Source: Sphingopyxis sp. PET50 (GTDB lineage Bacteria; Pseudomonadota; Alphaproteobacteria; Sphingomonadales; Sphingomonadaceae). From it: a DNA stretch of 64,000 nucleotides. Below are positions 9,275-18,816 of this stretch, in pieces (position 1 is the first letter of the stretch; the number at the start of each line of letters is the position of its first letter). Made by a program: the position numbers and the translations under genes. A model generated the notes under the pieces. That model worked only from the letters and a program-made list of their open reading frames with translations. It ran no database searches and had not been told where the DNA came from. The DNA is taken from the NCBI RefSeq assembly GCF_025244705.1, contig NZ_CP104207.1:992001-1056000 (forward strand). Direction: 5' to 3'.

Positions 9275-10103
9275 ATGGCAAAGGATATTCTGGGCTACAA
9301 GGGCAAGCGCGTCGTCGTGATGGGCTGCTTCTCGGGCACCGGCGAGGCGTGCGCGCGCGCGCTCGTCGACCTCGGCGCGGAGGTCCATGGCGCCGACATC
9401 AAGCCCTCGCCGGTGAACCTCGCGAGCTTCACCACCGTCGACCTCAAGGATCCCGACGCGATCGCCGCGGGCATCGCGAGCATCGGCGGCACGATCGACG
9501 CCGTGTTCAACGTCTCGGGCCTGCCGCAGACCTTTCCCGGCGAGGATGTCGTCACCGTCAACTTCCTCGGCATCCGCGCCTGGACCGAGGGCTGGATTCC
9601 GCACCTCAACCCCGGCGCCGCGATCGTTTCGGTCTCGTCGCTCGGCGGCATGAAATGGCTGACGCGCCAGCCGCTGCTTCGCGAATTCATCGCGATCGAG
9701 GATTTCGCCGCGGCGCGCCAATGGTATCTGGACCGCGCCGAAGAGGTCGGCGACCCCTACAGCCTCGCCAAGGAAGCGATCAACACCTGGACGCAGGTGC
9801 GCGCGCCCGACCTGATCGCCCGCGACATCCGCATCAACTGCACCATGCCCAGCCCGATCGACACCCCGATGCTCGGCGAGTTCCGCAAGGTCGCGGGCGA
9901 CGCGGTGCTCGGCGCCTTCGCCAAGGCCAAGGGGCGCTATTCGACCGCCGAGGAACAGGCGCTGCCGCTGATCCTGCTCAACAGCGATGCGGCGAGCTTC
10001 ATCAGCGGGGTGTGCCTGCCGGTCGACAGCCGGCCTCGCGGGCGGCCTCGCGACGGGCGTGCTCGACATCCAGAAGATGATCGCCGAGGCGGCGGGCGCG
10101 TGA
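9275..10103 (+). CDS. SDR-family oxidoreductase, 3-alpha-hydroxysteroid-dehydrogenase-like (frameshifted as read)
   Basis: A short-chain dehydrogenase of about 275 residues. The catalytic pair is YSLAK near residue 168, preceded by Ser in SVSSLGG; the nucleotide loop GCFSGTGEA is near residue 20. The overall pattern, ending VDAGLAGGLATG, resembles the 3-alpha-hydroxysteroid or coniferyl-alcohol dehydrogenase branch. It probably oxidises a secondary alcohol with NAD. Last gene of the operon from 3868. The frame breaks at 10028, where an A precedes GCCGGC; removing it restores the C-terminus. Confidence 0.8.
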
Positions 10104-10107
10104 ATAT

Positions 10108-10230
10108 CCCCCTTCCGCAAGCGGGAGGGGCAGCGAGACTTGCGAGCTTGCTCGCTAGTCGCAGCGGGGTGGGCCATTGCACCGTCAGCCGGCCCACCTC
10201 CGACCCCTCCCGCCTGCGGGAGGGAGGAGG
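10108..10230. repeat. Dispersed intergenic repeat, family 1 (copy 2)
   Basis: Carries the same GCAGCGAGACTTGCGAGC and GCAGCGGGGTGGGC core as 368-527, flanked by GCGGGAGGG-type arms. It lies between the convergent SDR and TetR genes and may serve as a bidirectional terminator. Confidence 0.7.
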
Positions 10231-10232
10231 GA

Positions 10233-10929
10233 TCAGCCCCGCGCCCCCAGCATCATCGCGATACTATGCGCCGCCGCCGCCTTCAGATCCGCATAGCCGA
10301 CCCCGTCCGAATGGCTGCTCATCGGCCCGATCGCCGACAAGCGCTCGAGGATCATCAATATCGTGCCCGCGCACGACCGCGGCGACAGGTTCGCGGGCGT
10401 GCGCCCCGCCGCCTGCGCGCGGATCACTTGCTCGCTGATCGCGTCCATCATCGGCCGCGCCTGCGTCATCCGCGCTTCATAGAAACGCTTGTCGCCTTCC
10501 TCGGCCGCCAGGTTGCGCACGACGAAGATCGTCCGGTTGCGGTTCCAGATGCCGGTATATTCCTCGACGAACGCCGCCGCGGCCTTCTCGGCGCCCGGCG
10601 CCAGCCAGTCGCGCGCGATGATCGCCTCCAGCGCCGAGCGAGGTCTGGCTCGCATGTTCGAGCGCCGCCAGCACCGCCTCGGGCACTCCCTTGAAATAGA
10701 CATAGAAGGTCGCGGGCGAGGTCTGCGCCGCGCGCGCGACATCGACCACCGACACGTCGCGCAGGCCATGCGTTTCGAGCAGCGCCACCGTCGCCTCGAT
10801 CAGCTGCTGCCGGGTCCGCTGCCCCTTCGCGCCCAGCTTGCGCCCGCCCGCGTCGGGAGCGATTTCCGCCGTCTTGATTGCCTGTGTCTGCGCCAAATAG
10901 ATGATCCTGCCCCGGTTTTCGTCCGCCAT
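10233..10929 (-). CDS. TetR-family transcriptional regulator (frameshifted as read)
   Basis: The N-terminal DNA-binding domain is clear: QRTRQQLIEATVALLETHGL, then the recognition helix region TSPATFYVYFKG. The rest is the helical ligand domain. It probably represses itself and the divergent SDR at 11013, with TTGACGTATCGTCAA between them as operator. The ATG at 10929 is preferred to a TTG 27 bases upstream. The frame breaks at GCTCGGC on the coding strand (10633-10639); GCTGGC restores SLALEAIIARDWL. Confidence 0.8.
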
Positions 10930-10960
10930 CCTAACAGCGGGCTTGCGATATGGCAAAAAA

Positions 10961-10975
10961 TTGACGTATCGTCAA
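10961..10975. promoter_or_regulatory. TetR-type operator TTGACGTATCGTCAA
   Basis: Six-base arms TTGACG and CGTCAA flank TAT, between the divergent TetR gene and the SDR. Its complement TTGACGATACGTCAA matches TTGACGATGTGTCAA at 21455-21469 in 13 of 15 bases, so the same repressor may act at both. Confidence 0.65.
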
Positions 10976-11012
10976 AAATGAAACGAAAAGAACGGAAATC
11001 AGGGGATTCGGG

Positions 11013-11795
11013 ATGGAAAGGCTGAGCGGCAAGGTCGCGGTCGTCACCGGCGCATCGAAGGGAATGGGGCGGCATTTCGTCGCCGCGCTGGTCGCGGCGG
11101 GCGCGCGCGTCGCCTGCCTCGCGCGCCCGTCCGAAGAGTATGACACGCTCGCCGCCGATTTCGGCGATGCGGTGCTGCCGATCGCCTGCGACGTCGCCTC
11201 GTCGGATGCCGTGAACGCCGCCATCGCGCGGACCGCCGACCATTTCGGCCGCATCGACGTCGTCGTGGCAAACGCCGCGATCTTCCACCCTTTCGCCTTT
11301 GAACATGGCAGCGACGCGATGATCCGCAGCCATATCGACATCAACATCCTCGGCGTCGCCTGGCTCGTCCGCGCCGCGATCCCGCACCTGCGCCGGACCA
11401 AGGGGCAGGTGATCGCGATCAGCAGCGAGTCGGTGAACATGCCCTTCCCGATGCTCGCGCTCTACGCCGCGACCAAGGCGGCGGTCGAAACCCTCTGCCA
11501 CGGCCTGCGCGACGAACTGCGCAGCGAGGACATCCGCTTCACGGTGCTGCGCTCGGGTTCGGTCAAGGGCGGTTCGGGCGGCAAGAGCTGGTCGCAGGAG
11601 ACCGTCGCCGCCTTCTACAGGAAGATCGTCGAAACGGGCCATGCGTCGATGACCGGCGAGGGGGCGACGCCCGAGTCCATGGCGCAGGCGCTGCTGTCGG
11701 TGATCGGCTTGCCCGCCGACATCGGCGTCGACCTGATCGAAGTCCGCGCCGCGCAGGTCGGCGTGCCCGAGGGCGCGAAGGCGGTTGCGGGTTGA
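11013..11795 (+). CDS. SDR-family oxidoreductase
   Basis: A 260-residue classical short-chain dehydrogenase. The cofactor loop TGASKGMG is at about residues 13-20, NAA near 90, and the catalytic Ser and YAATK follow near 143-160. Gly-rich AGARVACLARP favours an NADP-type pocket, since Arg follows the second strand. The ribosome site GGGGA precedes the ATG. Divergent from the TetR gene and probably under its control. The substrate is unknown, probably a hydroxyl or keto intermediate. Confidence 0.85.
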   Translation: MERLSGKVAVVTGASKGMGRHFVAALVAAGARVACLARPSEEYDTLAADFGDAVLPIACDVASSDAVNAAIARTADHFGRIDVVVANAAIFHPFAFEHGSDAMIRSHIDINILGVAWLVRAAIPHLRRTKGQVIAISSESVNMPFPMLALYAATKAAVETLCHGLRDELRSEDIRFTVLRSGSVKGGSGGKSWSQETVAAFYRKIVETGHASMTGEGATPESMAQALLSVIGLPADIGVDLIEVRAAQVGVPEGAKAVAG

Positions 11796-11846
11796 GCCGA
11801 TTGCATCCGATGTCCGAAACTCGTCGCAACCCGCCGGAAAACATCC

Positions 11847-11951
11847 GAATCCCCGAGCGAAGGCGAGGGGCTCGTTCGAGCGGAGCGAGAACCTGCACCC
11901 TTGCTGCCTCGACTGCGCTCGGCATGGCCCCTCGTCTTCGCTCGGGGAATC
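11847..11951. repeat. Dispersed inverted repeat, family 2 (copy 2)
   Basis: Same outer arms as 7741-7848 (CGAATCCCCGAGCGAAGGCG and complement), including the inner CTCGTTCGAGCGGAGCGAGA block. It separates the SDR from the MFS gene. Confidence 0.7.
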
Positions 11952-11973
11952 GACGCAGGTCTGAGCGGCGCAG

Positions 11974-13376
11974 ATGACCGCCCGCCGCAACCTCCCGCTC
12001 ATCATCGGCGCCCTCTGGATCGCCGAGGTCACCGGCTCGTTCGAGACCGCGATGATCCTCGCCGCGCTCAAGAAGTTGATCGAGGATTTCGGCAACCCCG
12101 CGATGGTCGGCTGGCTGATCACCGGCTACCTGATCGTCGGCGCCGCGATCGCCGCCGTCGTCGGCCGCCTCGGCGACCTGTTCGGGCGGCGGCAGGTGCT
12201 CGTCGCGGTGCTCCTGATCGGCGCCGCCGGCTCGCTGATCAGCGCGCTGTCGACCAATTTCCCGGTGCTGCTCGCCGGGCGCCTGATGCAGGGGGTCACC
12301 GGCGCGATCCTGCCGCTCTGCATCGGCCTCGTGCACGAGAACAGCCGGCCGGGATCGCGCGCCGATGGCGATCGGGCTGATGATCTCGGGCGCGTCGATC
12401 GGCACCGCGGCGGGGCTCGTCGTCGGCGGCATGATCGTCGACAATTTCAGCTGGCACGGCGTCTTCTTCGCCAGCGCCGCGCTGTGCGCCGTCTCGGCGC
12501 TCGCGATCTTCGCGCTGCTGCCGCGCTCGCCGCGCCAGTCGGCGCGCGAGCCCGTCGACTGGCTCTCGGGCCTCGCCTTCGCGCCCGGCGTCGCGCTCAT
12601 CCTCGTCTATTTCTCGATGGGCAAGGACTGGGGCTGGGCCGCGCCGCTGCCGCTCGCGGCGCTCGGCGCCGGGCTGCTTCTCACCCTCTGGTGGTGGCGC
12701 GCCAGCCTCGCGCATCCTAATCCGCTGATCGCGGTGCGCAGCTTCTCGAACCGCACCATCGCGATCGGCTGTCTGGTGAGCGCGCTTGTCGCGATGAGCA
12801 CGCTCCAGATCACCGTCTTCTTCTCGCTGCTGATGCAGGCGCCGGTCTGGACCCTCGCCGGGCTCGGCTTCACCGCGACGCTCGCGGGGCTCGCCAAGCT
12901 GCCGTCGAACGTCAGCTCGGTCTTCGCCGGGCCGCTCGGCGGCTGGCTCGCGGCGCGCGGCGGCGGGCGCTTCGCGTTGATCGCGGGCGGCGTCGTCACC
13001 ATCGCTCGGCTGGCTGCTGTGGTTCGTCATCGACGTCGACAGCTTCGCGAAAATTGTCGCGCAGCTCGTCGTCATCAGCTTCGGCACCACGATGCTCTTC
13101 TCGGTCGCGCCGACGATCATCGCGCAGGCCTCGCCGCCCGAGCGGATCAGCGAGATTTCGGGTCTGCTCACCGTCATCCGCCAGCTTTTCATGGGCATCG
13201 GCGCGCAGATGGTGACGACCTTGCTCGCCGCCGACATCGTCCGCCGCGGCGACGAGGTCTACCCGTCGCCCTTCGCCTACGACCTCACCGTCGCCGTCAT
13301 CGCCGCGCTGTGTTTCGCCGCGGTGCTGACCGCTTTCGCGCTGCCGCGCCAACATCCGACCGAAAGAGAAGCATGA
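11974..13376 (+). CDS. MFS transporter, DHA2-like (two frame breaks as read)
   Basis: About 465 residues with roughly 14 hydrophobic segments. The first-loop motif is GRLGDLFGRRQ, as in drug:proton antiporters of the DHA2 group. It may import or export a pathway metabolite. The frame breaks at 12343, where an A precedes GCCGGC, and again at GCTCGGC (13004-13010), where GCTGGC would read IAGWLLWFVIDV. Its stop overlaps the following DUF35 ATG (ATGA), so the three genes to 14934 form one operon. Confidence 0.8.
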
Positions 13377-13768
13377 GACCGCTCCCCGAACTCACCCCCG
13401 AAAACACCGTCTTCTGGACCGGCGGCGCCGAGGGCAGGCTGATGATCGCCTTCTGCACCGACTGCGCCCACGCGATCCACCCGCCCCAGCTCGTCTGTCC
13501 CAAATGCTGGTCCGAAGCCGTCGAGTTCAAAGCGGTCCCCGGCACGGGCACCGTCTACACCTGCACCGTCAACCACCAGCCCTGGATGCCCGACATGCCC
13601 GTGCCCTTCGCCCTCGCGGTGGTCGACCTCGACGGCGCCCCCGGCGTCCGCGTCACCGCCGAAGTGGTCAACGCCGATCCGGACAGCGTGGCGATCGGAC
13701 AGACGATGAAGGTCGGCTTCCTCAACATCGACGATGTCTGGTTCCCGCGGTGGGAGCCCGCGCAATGA
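13373..13768 (+). CDS. DUF35 OB-fold zinc-ribbon protein (thiolase partner)
   Basis: A 131-residue DUF35 protein. The zinc ribbon CTDC...CPKC lies near residues 31-47, and the OB-fold core contains VVDLDGAPGVRV. It overlaps the MFS gene upstream and the thiolase downstream by four bases each, which implies equal synthesis with its partner. The role is probably an acyl-CoA-binding subunit of a thiolase or aldolase complex. Confidence 0.9.
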   Translation: MRPLPELTPENTVFWTGGAEGRLMIAFCTDCAHAIHPPQLVCPKCWSEAVEFKAVPGTGTVYTCTVNHQPWMPDMPVPFALAVVDLDGAPGVRVTAEVVNADPDSVAIGQTMKVGFLNIDDVWFPRWEPAQ

Positions 13769-14934
13769 CCCTGAATGCCGCCATCACCGGCGTCGGCATG
13801 TCCGACATCGGCCGCAAGACGAACCGCCCCGCGATCCTCCACCTGGCGGAGGCCGCGCGCCGCGCGCTCGACAGCGCCGGGCTGACCAAGGACGATATCG
13901 ACGGCATCTCGACCTATCCGGGCAAGGCCGACAATTCGCCCGGCATGTCGCCGCTCGGCACCGGCGAGGTGCGCAATGCGCTCGGGCTCAAGACGCGCTG
14001 GCACAGCGCGGTCCCCGACGGCCCGTCGCAGATGGCGCCCATCCAGGTCGCGGCCATGGCGGTCGCGACCGGGCAGGCGCGCCATGTCCTCTGCTTCCGC
14101 GCGCTCACCGAAAGCTCGTCGCAGACCGCGACGCGGCGCGCGAGCATCCCCGGCGCCGGCCGCGCGCGGCTCGGCGGCTGGTACTCCTATCTCGTCCCCG
14201 CCAACGCCATGTCGGCGTCGAACTGGGCGGGCTGGATGGCGACGCGCTATTTCCACGAATATGGCATGACGCGTGAGCATCTCGGGCTCGTCGCGACCGG
14301 CCAGCGCGCCTTCGCGCAGCACAATCCCGCGGCGGTGATGCGCACGCCGCTGACGATGGAGGATTATCTCGGCGCGCGGATGATCTCGTCGCCGCTCGGC
14401 CTGTTCGACTGCGACGTGCCGATCGACGGCGCCTGCGTCGTGATCGTCTCGGCCGCCGATGCCGCGAAGGATTGCGCGCAGGCCCCGCTGACGATCGAGG
14501 CGATGGGTGCCGCGCTCGGCTCGCAGGAAACATGGGACCAGCGCGCCGACCTCACGACGATGGGCGCGCACGACGCCTGCGCCGACTTGTGGACGCGCAC
14601 CGATCTCAAGCCCGCCGACGTCGATGTGCTCGCGCTCTATGACGGGTTCAGCATTTTCGTGCCCTATTGGCTCGAAGCCTTCGGCTTCTGCGGCCATGGC
14701 GAGGCAAAGGATTTCATCGCGGAAGGGAATATCGGCCCCGGCGGGCGCTTCCCCGTGAACACCGGCGGCGGACAATTGTCGGGTGGGCGGCTCCACGGCT
14801 TCGGCCTGCTGCACGAGGCGTGCACGCAATTGTGGGGGCAGGGCGGAGGACGCCAGGTCGCCGACGCCAGGGTCGCCGCCTGCGGCATGGGCGGCGGCTT
14901 CATCGCGGGGTCGATGCTGATCAGGCGGGATTGA
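13765..14934 (+). CDS. Thiolase-like / lipid-transfer-protein aldolase
   Basis: A 389-residue thiolase-superfamily protein. Where thiolases carry the N-terminal nucleophile Cys, this one reads SAVPDGPSQMAPIQV with no Cys, and the C-terminal loop is VNTGGGQLSGGRLHGFG. Loss of that Cys is a feature of Ltp2-type retro-aldolases, so C-C cleavage of a hydroxyacyl-CoA is more likely than thiolysis; this is inference. The ATG overlaps the DUF35 stop. It resembles the protein at 21911-23095 more closely than the one at 3868. Confidence 0.85.
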   Translation: MTLNAAITGVGMSDIGRKTNRPAILHLAEAARRALDSAGLTKDDIDGISTYPGKADNSPGMSPLGTGEVRNALGLKTRWHSAVPDGPSQMAPIQVAAMAVATGQARHVLCFRALTESSSQTATRRASIPGAGRARLGGWYSYLVPANAMSASNWAGWMATRYFHEYGMTREHLGLVATGQRAFAQHNPAAVMRTPLTMEDYLGARMISSPLGLFDCDVPIDGACVVIVSAADAAKDCAQAPLTIEAMGAALGSQETWDQRADLTTMGAHDACADLWTRTDLKPADVDVLALYDGFSIFVPYWLEAFGFCGHGEAKDFIAEGNIGPGGRFPVNTGGGQLSGGRLHGFGLLHEACTQLWGQGGGRQVADARVAACGMGGGFIAGSMLIRRD

Positions 14935-14937
14935 ATC

Positions 14938-14959
14938 CCCCTCCCGCCTGCGGGAGGGG
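14938..14959. terminator. Hairpin between convergent genes
   Basis: CCCCTCCCGC, a CT loop and GCGGGAGGGG, placed 4 bases after the thiolase stop and 3 bases before the stop of the minus-strand oxidoreductase. There is no T-run on the plus side. Probably a bidirectional terminator and a remnant of repeat family 1. Confidence 0.5.
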
Positions 14960-14961
14960 AG

Positions 14962-16071
14962 TCAAAGATCCACCCAGCATCTTTCATCCAAAGCCCGCGC
15001 CGCCGCCTCGACTACTTCCTGCACATGCAGCGCCTGCGCGAAATCGGGCGCCGCCGACCCTTTGCCGTTGATGGCATCGCGCATCTTCGCAAAGATCGAC
15101 GCCAGCGCCAGCAACCCCGTCTCGGGCCGGTCGGCGACGGCATGGCATCCCGGCACCGCCAGATACTCCGCCTCCACCGCAATTTCTTCCATCCGCGCAC
15201 TCCCCAGCGCCGGGTCCTGCGTCCCGGACAGCCGCGTGTCATGCGCCATCGGGAAGACCGGCGCCCGCGCCTCGAGCCGCCCCTTCGACCCCCAGACCGA
15301 AAAGCGGAAACCCTCGCCGCCGATCTTGCACCAGTTGGCCTCCAGCCGCGTCGGCAGTCCCGAGGCATGGCGCAGCAGCAGCGACGCGCGGTCGGGCACC
15401 GCGGGCCGGATGATCTCGCCGTCGAGCGGCCATTCCTTCAGCGCCAGCGACTGATCCGCCGTCACCGACGCCACCGGCCCGAAGACATGCACCAGCAAAT
15501 GCAGCATATGGCTACCGAGGTTGCGCCCCGCGCTCGCGCCGTTCGCGGGGTCGGCGAACCAGACATAGCCGGGAACATTGGTCCGCGCCGCGCTGAACAG
15601 CGGCACCTCGAACGCGACATCGGCGCCGAAGACCTCGCCGATCCAGCCGGCGTCGATCATCGCCTTCATCTGCGCCATCGCGGGCACCGCCTGCATGAAG
15701 GCGTCGACCACCGCGACCGTCCCGGCCTTGCGCCATGCGCCGGCCATGTCGCGCGCGTCGCGCAGGTCCTTCGCGAAGGGAATGCCGTTATAGACATGCT
15801 TACCCGCGCCCAGCGCCGCCATCACCATCGCATGGCGGAGCGGTGGGCGCGTCCCGCAATCGACGATGTCGATCTCGGGATCGGCGGCCATGGCGCGGAA
15901 ATCGTGAAAGGCGCGCGCGACGCGATACTCCTCCGCCGCCTTCGCCGCCGTCTCGGGGCGCGAGGTGCAGATCGCCGTCACCTTAACCCCGTCGAGGCTG
16001 CGCCACGCGGGCAGGTGCGCCTTTGCGCCCCAGGCCGCGCTGATGATGCCGACGCGAAGGGGAGGGGACAT
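14962..16071 (-). CDS. Gfo/Idh/MocA-family oxidoreductase
   Basis: 369 residues. The N-terminal Rossmann domain starts LRVGIISAAWGAKAHLPAW, an altered GxGxxG loop. The usual CEKP motif is replaced by VYNGIPFAKD. The C-terminal domain carries GRNLGSHMLHLLVHVFG, which holds the expected His/Asp-region substrate residues. These NAD(P)-dependent enzymes act on sugars, inositols or related hydroxy compounds; the substrate here is unknown. Last gene of a minus-strand operon from 21405, starting 14 bases after the CaiB stop. Confidence 0.8.
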   Translation of the reverse strand: MSPPLRVGIISAAWGAKAHLPAWRSLDGVKVTAICTSRPETAAKAAEEYRVARAFHDFRAMAADPEIDIVDCGTRPPLRHAMVMAALGAGKHVYNGIPFAKDLRDARDMAGAWRKAGTVAVVDAFMQAVPAMAQMKAMIDAGWIGEVFGADVAFEVPLFSAARTNVPGYVWFADPANGASAGRNLGSHMLHLLVHVFGPVASVTADQSLALKEWPLDGEIIRPAVPDRASLLLRHASGLPTRLEANWCKIGGEGFRFSVWGSKGRLEARAPVFPMAHDTRLSGTQDPALGSARMEEIAVEAEYLAVPGCHAVADRPETGLLALASIFAKMRDAINGKGSAAPDFAQALHVQEVVEAAARALDERCWVDL

Positions 16072-16085
16072 TGCGCGCTCCGCCT

Positions 16086-17318
16086 TCAGGCGATCGCCTT
16101 CCTGTTCTTCAGGTCCTCGATGCGGTCCCATTCGAGCCCGAGTTCCATCAGGAACAATTCGGTATGCTCCGACGCCTCCGGCGCGCGCGTGTTCTCGACC
16201 CCCGCATGGTTGAACTGCACCGGGTTCGCGACGAGCCGGATCGGCGGCCCGCCGTCGGCGCTCTCGACCTCGAAGATCAAATCGTTCGCCAGCACCTGCT
16301 CGTCGCTCGCGACATCGTGCACCGACTGATAGGCCGCCCATTGCCCCTTCATCGTCTTGAGATGCTGGGTCCAGTAATCGAAAGGCTTTGCCGCGATCGC
16401 TGCCCTGACCAGCGGATAGGCCTCGGCCGCATTCGCCATGATCGCCTCGGCGGTCGCGAAGCGTTCGTCCTTGGCCGCCTCGGGGATGCCAAGATGGCCG
16501 AATACATCCTCGATATAGGGTCCCGGCGACAGCACGGTCAGGTTGATGAACTTGCCGTCGGATGTCTTGAACACCCCCATGAAGGGATTGGTGCCGACCG
16601 ACTGCCCGCCGCCGGGCATCAGATTCTCGAACGGGTCCTTGCCCAACTCCATCGCGACGTCGACCGAACAGGCGGTCGCCCAGATGCCCGACGACAGCAA
16701 GGACACATCGACCTCGGTCGCCTCGCCGGTGCGCTCGCGGTGGAACAGCGCCGCGGCGATCCCGCCCGCGATGTTCATGCCCCCGATCGTGTCGCCATAG
16801 GCCGGCCCAGGCTGCGTCAGCGGGCCGTCGAGTTCCTTCGGCGTCACCAGCACCGCCGATCCGCCGCGTGCCCAATAGGCGGTGCTGTCGAACCCGCCCT
16901 TGTCGCGCTCGGGCCCCTTGTCGCCGAAGGCGCTGCCGCGCACGTAAATGATGTCGGGGTTGGCGGCGCGGATATGCTCGATATCGATCTTCAATTTCTG
17001 CCGCGCCGAGGGCAGGTAATTGGTCAGGAAGACATCGGCGGTCTTCGCGATCTCGTAGAGCAGTTCGCGCCCTTCCTCGGTCGAAATGTCGATGCCGACG
17101 CTGCGCTTGCCGCGATTGGGATGCTGCATCAGCGACGAGCGCTGCGGGTTGACGGCCAGCCGCTGGAGCATCTGGATGCCGCGCTGCGCGTCGCCGCGCA
17201 CCGGATGCTCGATCTTGATCACGTCGGCGCCCCAGTCGGTCATCACGCCCCCGGCGGCCGGAACGAAAGTGAATTGCGCAACCTCGAGGACGCGGATGCC
17301 CTCCATGACCTTTGTCAT
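16086..17318 (-). CDS. CaiB/BaiF family CoA-transferase
   Basis: A full-length 410-residue class III CoA-transferase. GIRVLEVAQFTFVPAAGG marks the N-terminus, VIKIEHPVRGD the CoA-binding area, and YGDTIGG near residue 176 holds the catalytic Asp. It may be a CoA-transferase or an acyl-CoA racemase of the same family. Between aldehyde dehydrogenase and oxidoreductase genes, it fits activation of the acid made by the upstream P450 and dehydrogenase. Confidence 0.88.
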   Translation of the reverse strand: MTKVMEGIRVLEVAQFTFVPAAGGVMTDWGADVIKIEHPVRGDAQRGIQMLQRLAVNPQRSSLMQHPNRGKRSVGIDISTEEGRELLYEIAKTADVFLTNYLPSARQKLKIDIEHIRAANPDIIYVRGSAFGDKGPERDKGGFDSTAYWARGGSAVLVTPKELDGPLTQPGPAYGDTIGGMNIAGGIAAALFHRERTGEATEVDVSLLSSGIWATACSVDVAMELGKDPFENLMPGGGQSVGTNPFMGVFKTSDGKFINLTVLSPGPYIEDVFGHLGIPEAAKDERFATAEAIMANAAEAYPLVRAAIAAKPFDYWTQHLKTMKGQWAAYQSVHDVASDEQVLANDLIFEVESADGGPPIRLVANPVQFNHAGVENTRAPEASEHTELFLMELGLEWDRIEDLKNRKAIA

Positions 17319-17330
17319 CGCCGTCTCTCC

Positions 17331-18806
17331 CTATTCGGCGTGGAAGCCGATCACCTTTTGATAGGTGAATTCGTTGAGGCCATCCTCGCCATATTCCCGG
17401 CCGTAACCCGAGCGCTTGATGCCGCCGAAGGGCGCGTCGGACTGCATCGTCCCCGCGCCGCCGTTGATCGACACCCCGCCGGTGCGGATCTTCAGCGCCA
17501 TGCGATAGGCCTCGCCCGCGTCGGCCGAATAGATCGCGCCCGACAGGCCGAAATCGCTGGCATTGGCGAGGGCGACGGCCTCGGCATCGTCGTCGAAGCC
17601 GATCACCGCGCCGATCGGCCCGAACACCTCCTCCTGCGCGAGGCGGCTGTCGTTCTTCACATTGTCGAACAGCGTGGGCTCATAGAAAAAGCCCTTGTCG
17701 AAGCCCTCGGGCCGCTTGCCGCCCGCGACGAGCGTCGCACCCTCGTCCTGTGCGATCGCGACATAATCCTCGGTGCGTTTCCGGGCGACTTCGCGGATCA
17801 GCGGGCCGTAATTGACCGTAGGGTCGGCCGGATTGCCGATCTTCAGATGCCCGAGCATCGCCTTCATCGCCGCGACGAACTGCGGGCGGATGCTGTTGTG
17901 GACGAGATGGCGCGTGGTCAGCGCACAGCCCTGGCCCCCGTGCGTCGTGAAGCCCATGATGCCCGCCGCCGCGGCCTTCGCGATATCGGCGTCGGCGCGC
18001 ACGATCAGCGCCGACTTGCCGCCGAGCTCCATCACGATGCGCTTCAGCGTCGGCGCCGCCTGCGCCTGGATCATCGCGCCCACCTTGTCCGATCCGGTGA
18101 AGTGGACCAGGTCGACGCGCGGGTCGGTGGTCAGCAATTTGCCCGTCTCGATATCGCCGGTGACGATGCTCAGCACGCCCTTGGGCAGCCCGACCTCGTC
18201 GGCGACCTCGCCCAGGATCAGCGCCTCCATCGGCGTATAGGGCGAGGGCTTGAGCACCACCGTGCAGCCGACCGCGAGCGCGGGGATCACCTTGCCGATA
18301 TTGAGGAAGAAGGGGAAATTATAGGGCGAGATCGCGGCGACCACGCCGACCGGCTCGCGGCTCACCACCCCGGTGCCCAGCGTCGTGCGCCCCTGCGCAT
18401 TGGGGGTCAGCTCGACCGGCAGCGGGGTGACGGCGGGACGCGACGCGACCTCGACCGTCCGCCGCGCATGCTTCATCGGAATGCCATATTGCAGATATTC
18501 GGCGAGCATCCGCGTCGCCCCCGCCTCGGCGACGATCATGTCGACGATCGCGCCCTTGCGCGCGTCAAGCGCGTTCAGAAAACGCGTCAGCACCGCCTGC
18601 CGCTCCGCAACCGGCAGGTGCGGCCAGTCGCCCTTGTCGAAGGCGGTACGCGCCGCGCCGATCGCCGCGTCGACCTGCGCCGCGCTGCCGACCGGCGCCT
18701 CGATGAGAAGGCTTTCGTCGGCGGGGTTGATCACCGCCTCGCGCTGGTCGGTCTTCTCCCATTCGCCGCCCACATAGATGGCGTCGGCATATTTCAGAAA
18801 TGCCAT
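17331..18806 (-). CDS. NAD-dependent aldehyde dehydrogenase
   Basis: 491 residues with all core features: the cofactor segment ISPYNFPFFLNIGK, the general base Glu in MELGGKS, the nucleophile Cys in GGQGCALTTR, and the C-terminal GGIKRSGYGREYG. AAGGA precedes the ATG at 18806; the frame extends further upstream without a ribosome site. It would oxidise an aldehyde, plausibly one made by the P450 encoded just upstream, to a carboxylate for CoA activation. Confidence 0.92.
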   Translation of the reverse strand: MAFLKYADAIYVGGEWEKTDQREAVINPADESLLIEAPVGSAAQVDAAIGAARTAFDKGDWPHLPVAERQAVLTRFLNALDARKGAIVDMIVAEAGATRMLAEYLQYGIPMKHARRTVEVASRPAVTPLPVELTPNAQGRTTLGTGVVSREPVGVVAAISPYNFPFFLNIGKVIPALAVGCTVVLKPSPYTPMEALILGEVADEVGLPKGVLSIVTGDIETGKLLTTDPRVDLVHFTGSDKVGAMIQAQAAPTLKRIVMELGGKSALIVRADADIAKAAAAGIMGFTTHGGQGCALTTRHLVHNSIRPQFVAAMKAMLGHLKIGNPADPTVNYGPLIREVARKRTEDYVAIAQDEGATLVAGGKRPEGFDKGFFYEPTLFDNVKNDSRLAQEEVFGPIGAVIGFDDDAEAVALANASDFGLSGAIYSADAGEAYRMALKIRTGGVSINGGAGTMQSDAPFGGIKRSGYGREYGEDGLNEFTYQKVIGFHAE

Positions 18807-18816
18807 GGTCTTGTCC

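Noticed and set aside
10233-10929. Two separate overlapping TetR fragments
   Set aside because: The two frames join into one normal TetR protein when GCTGGC is restored at 10633-10639.
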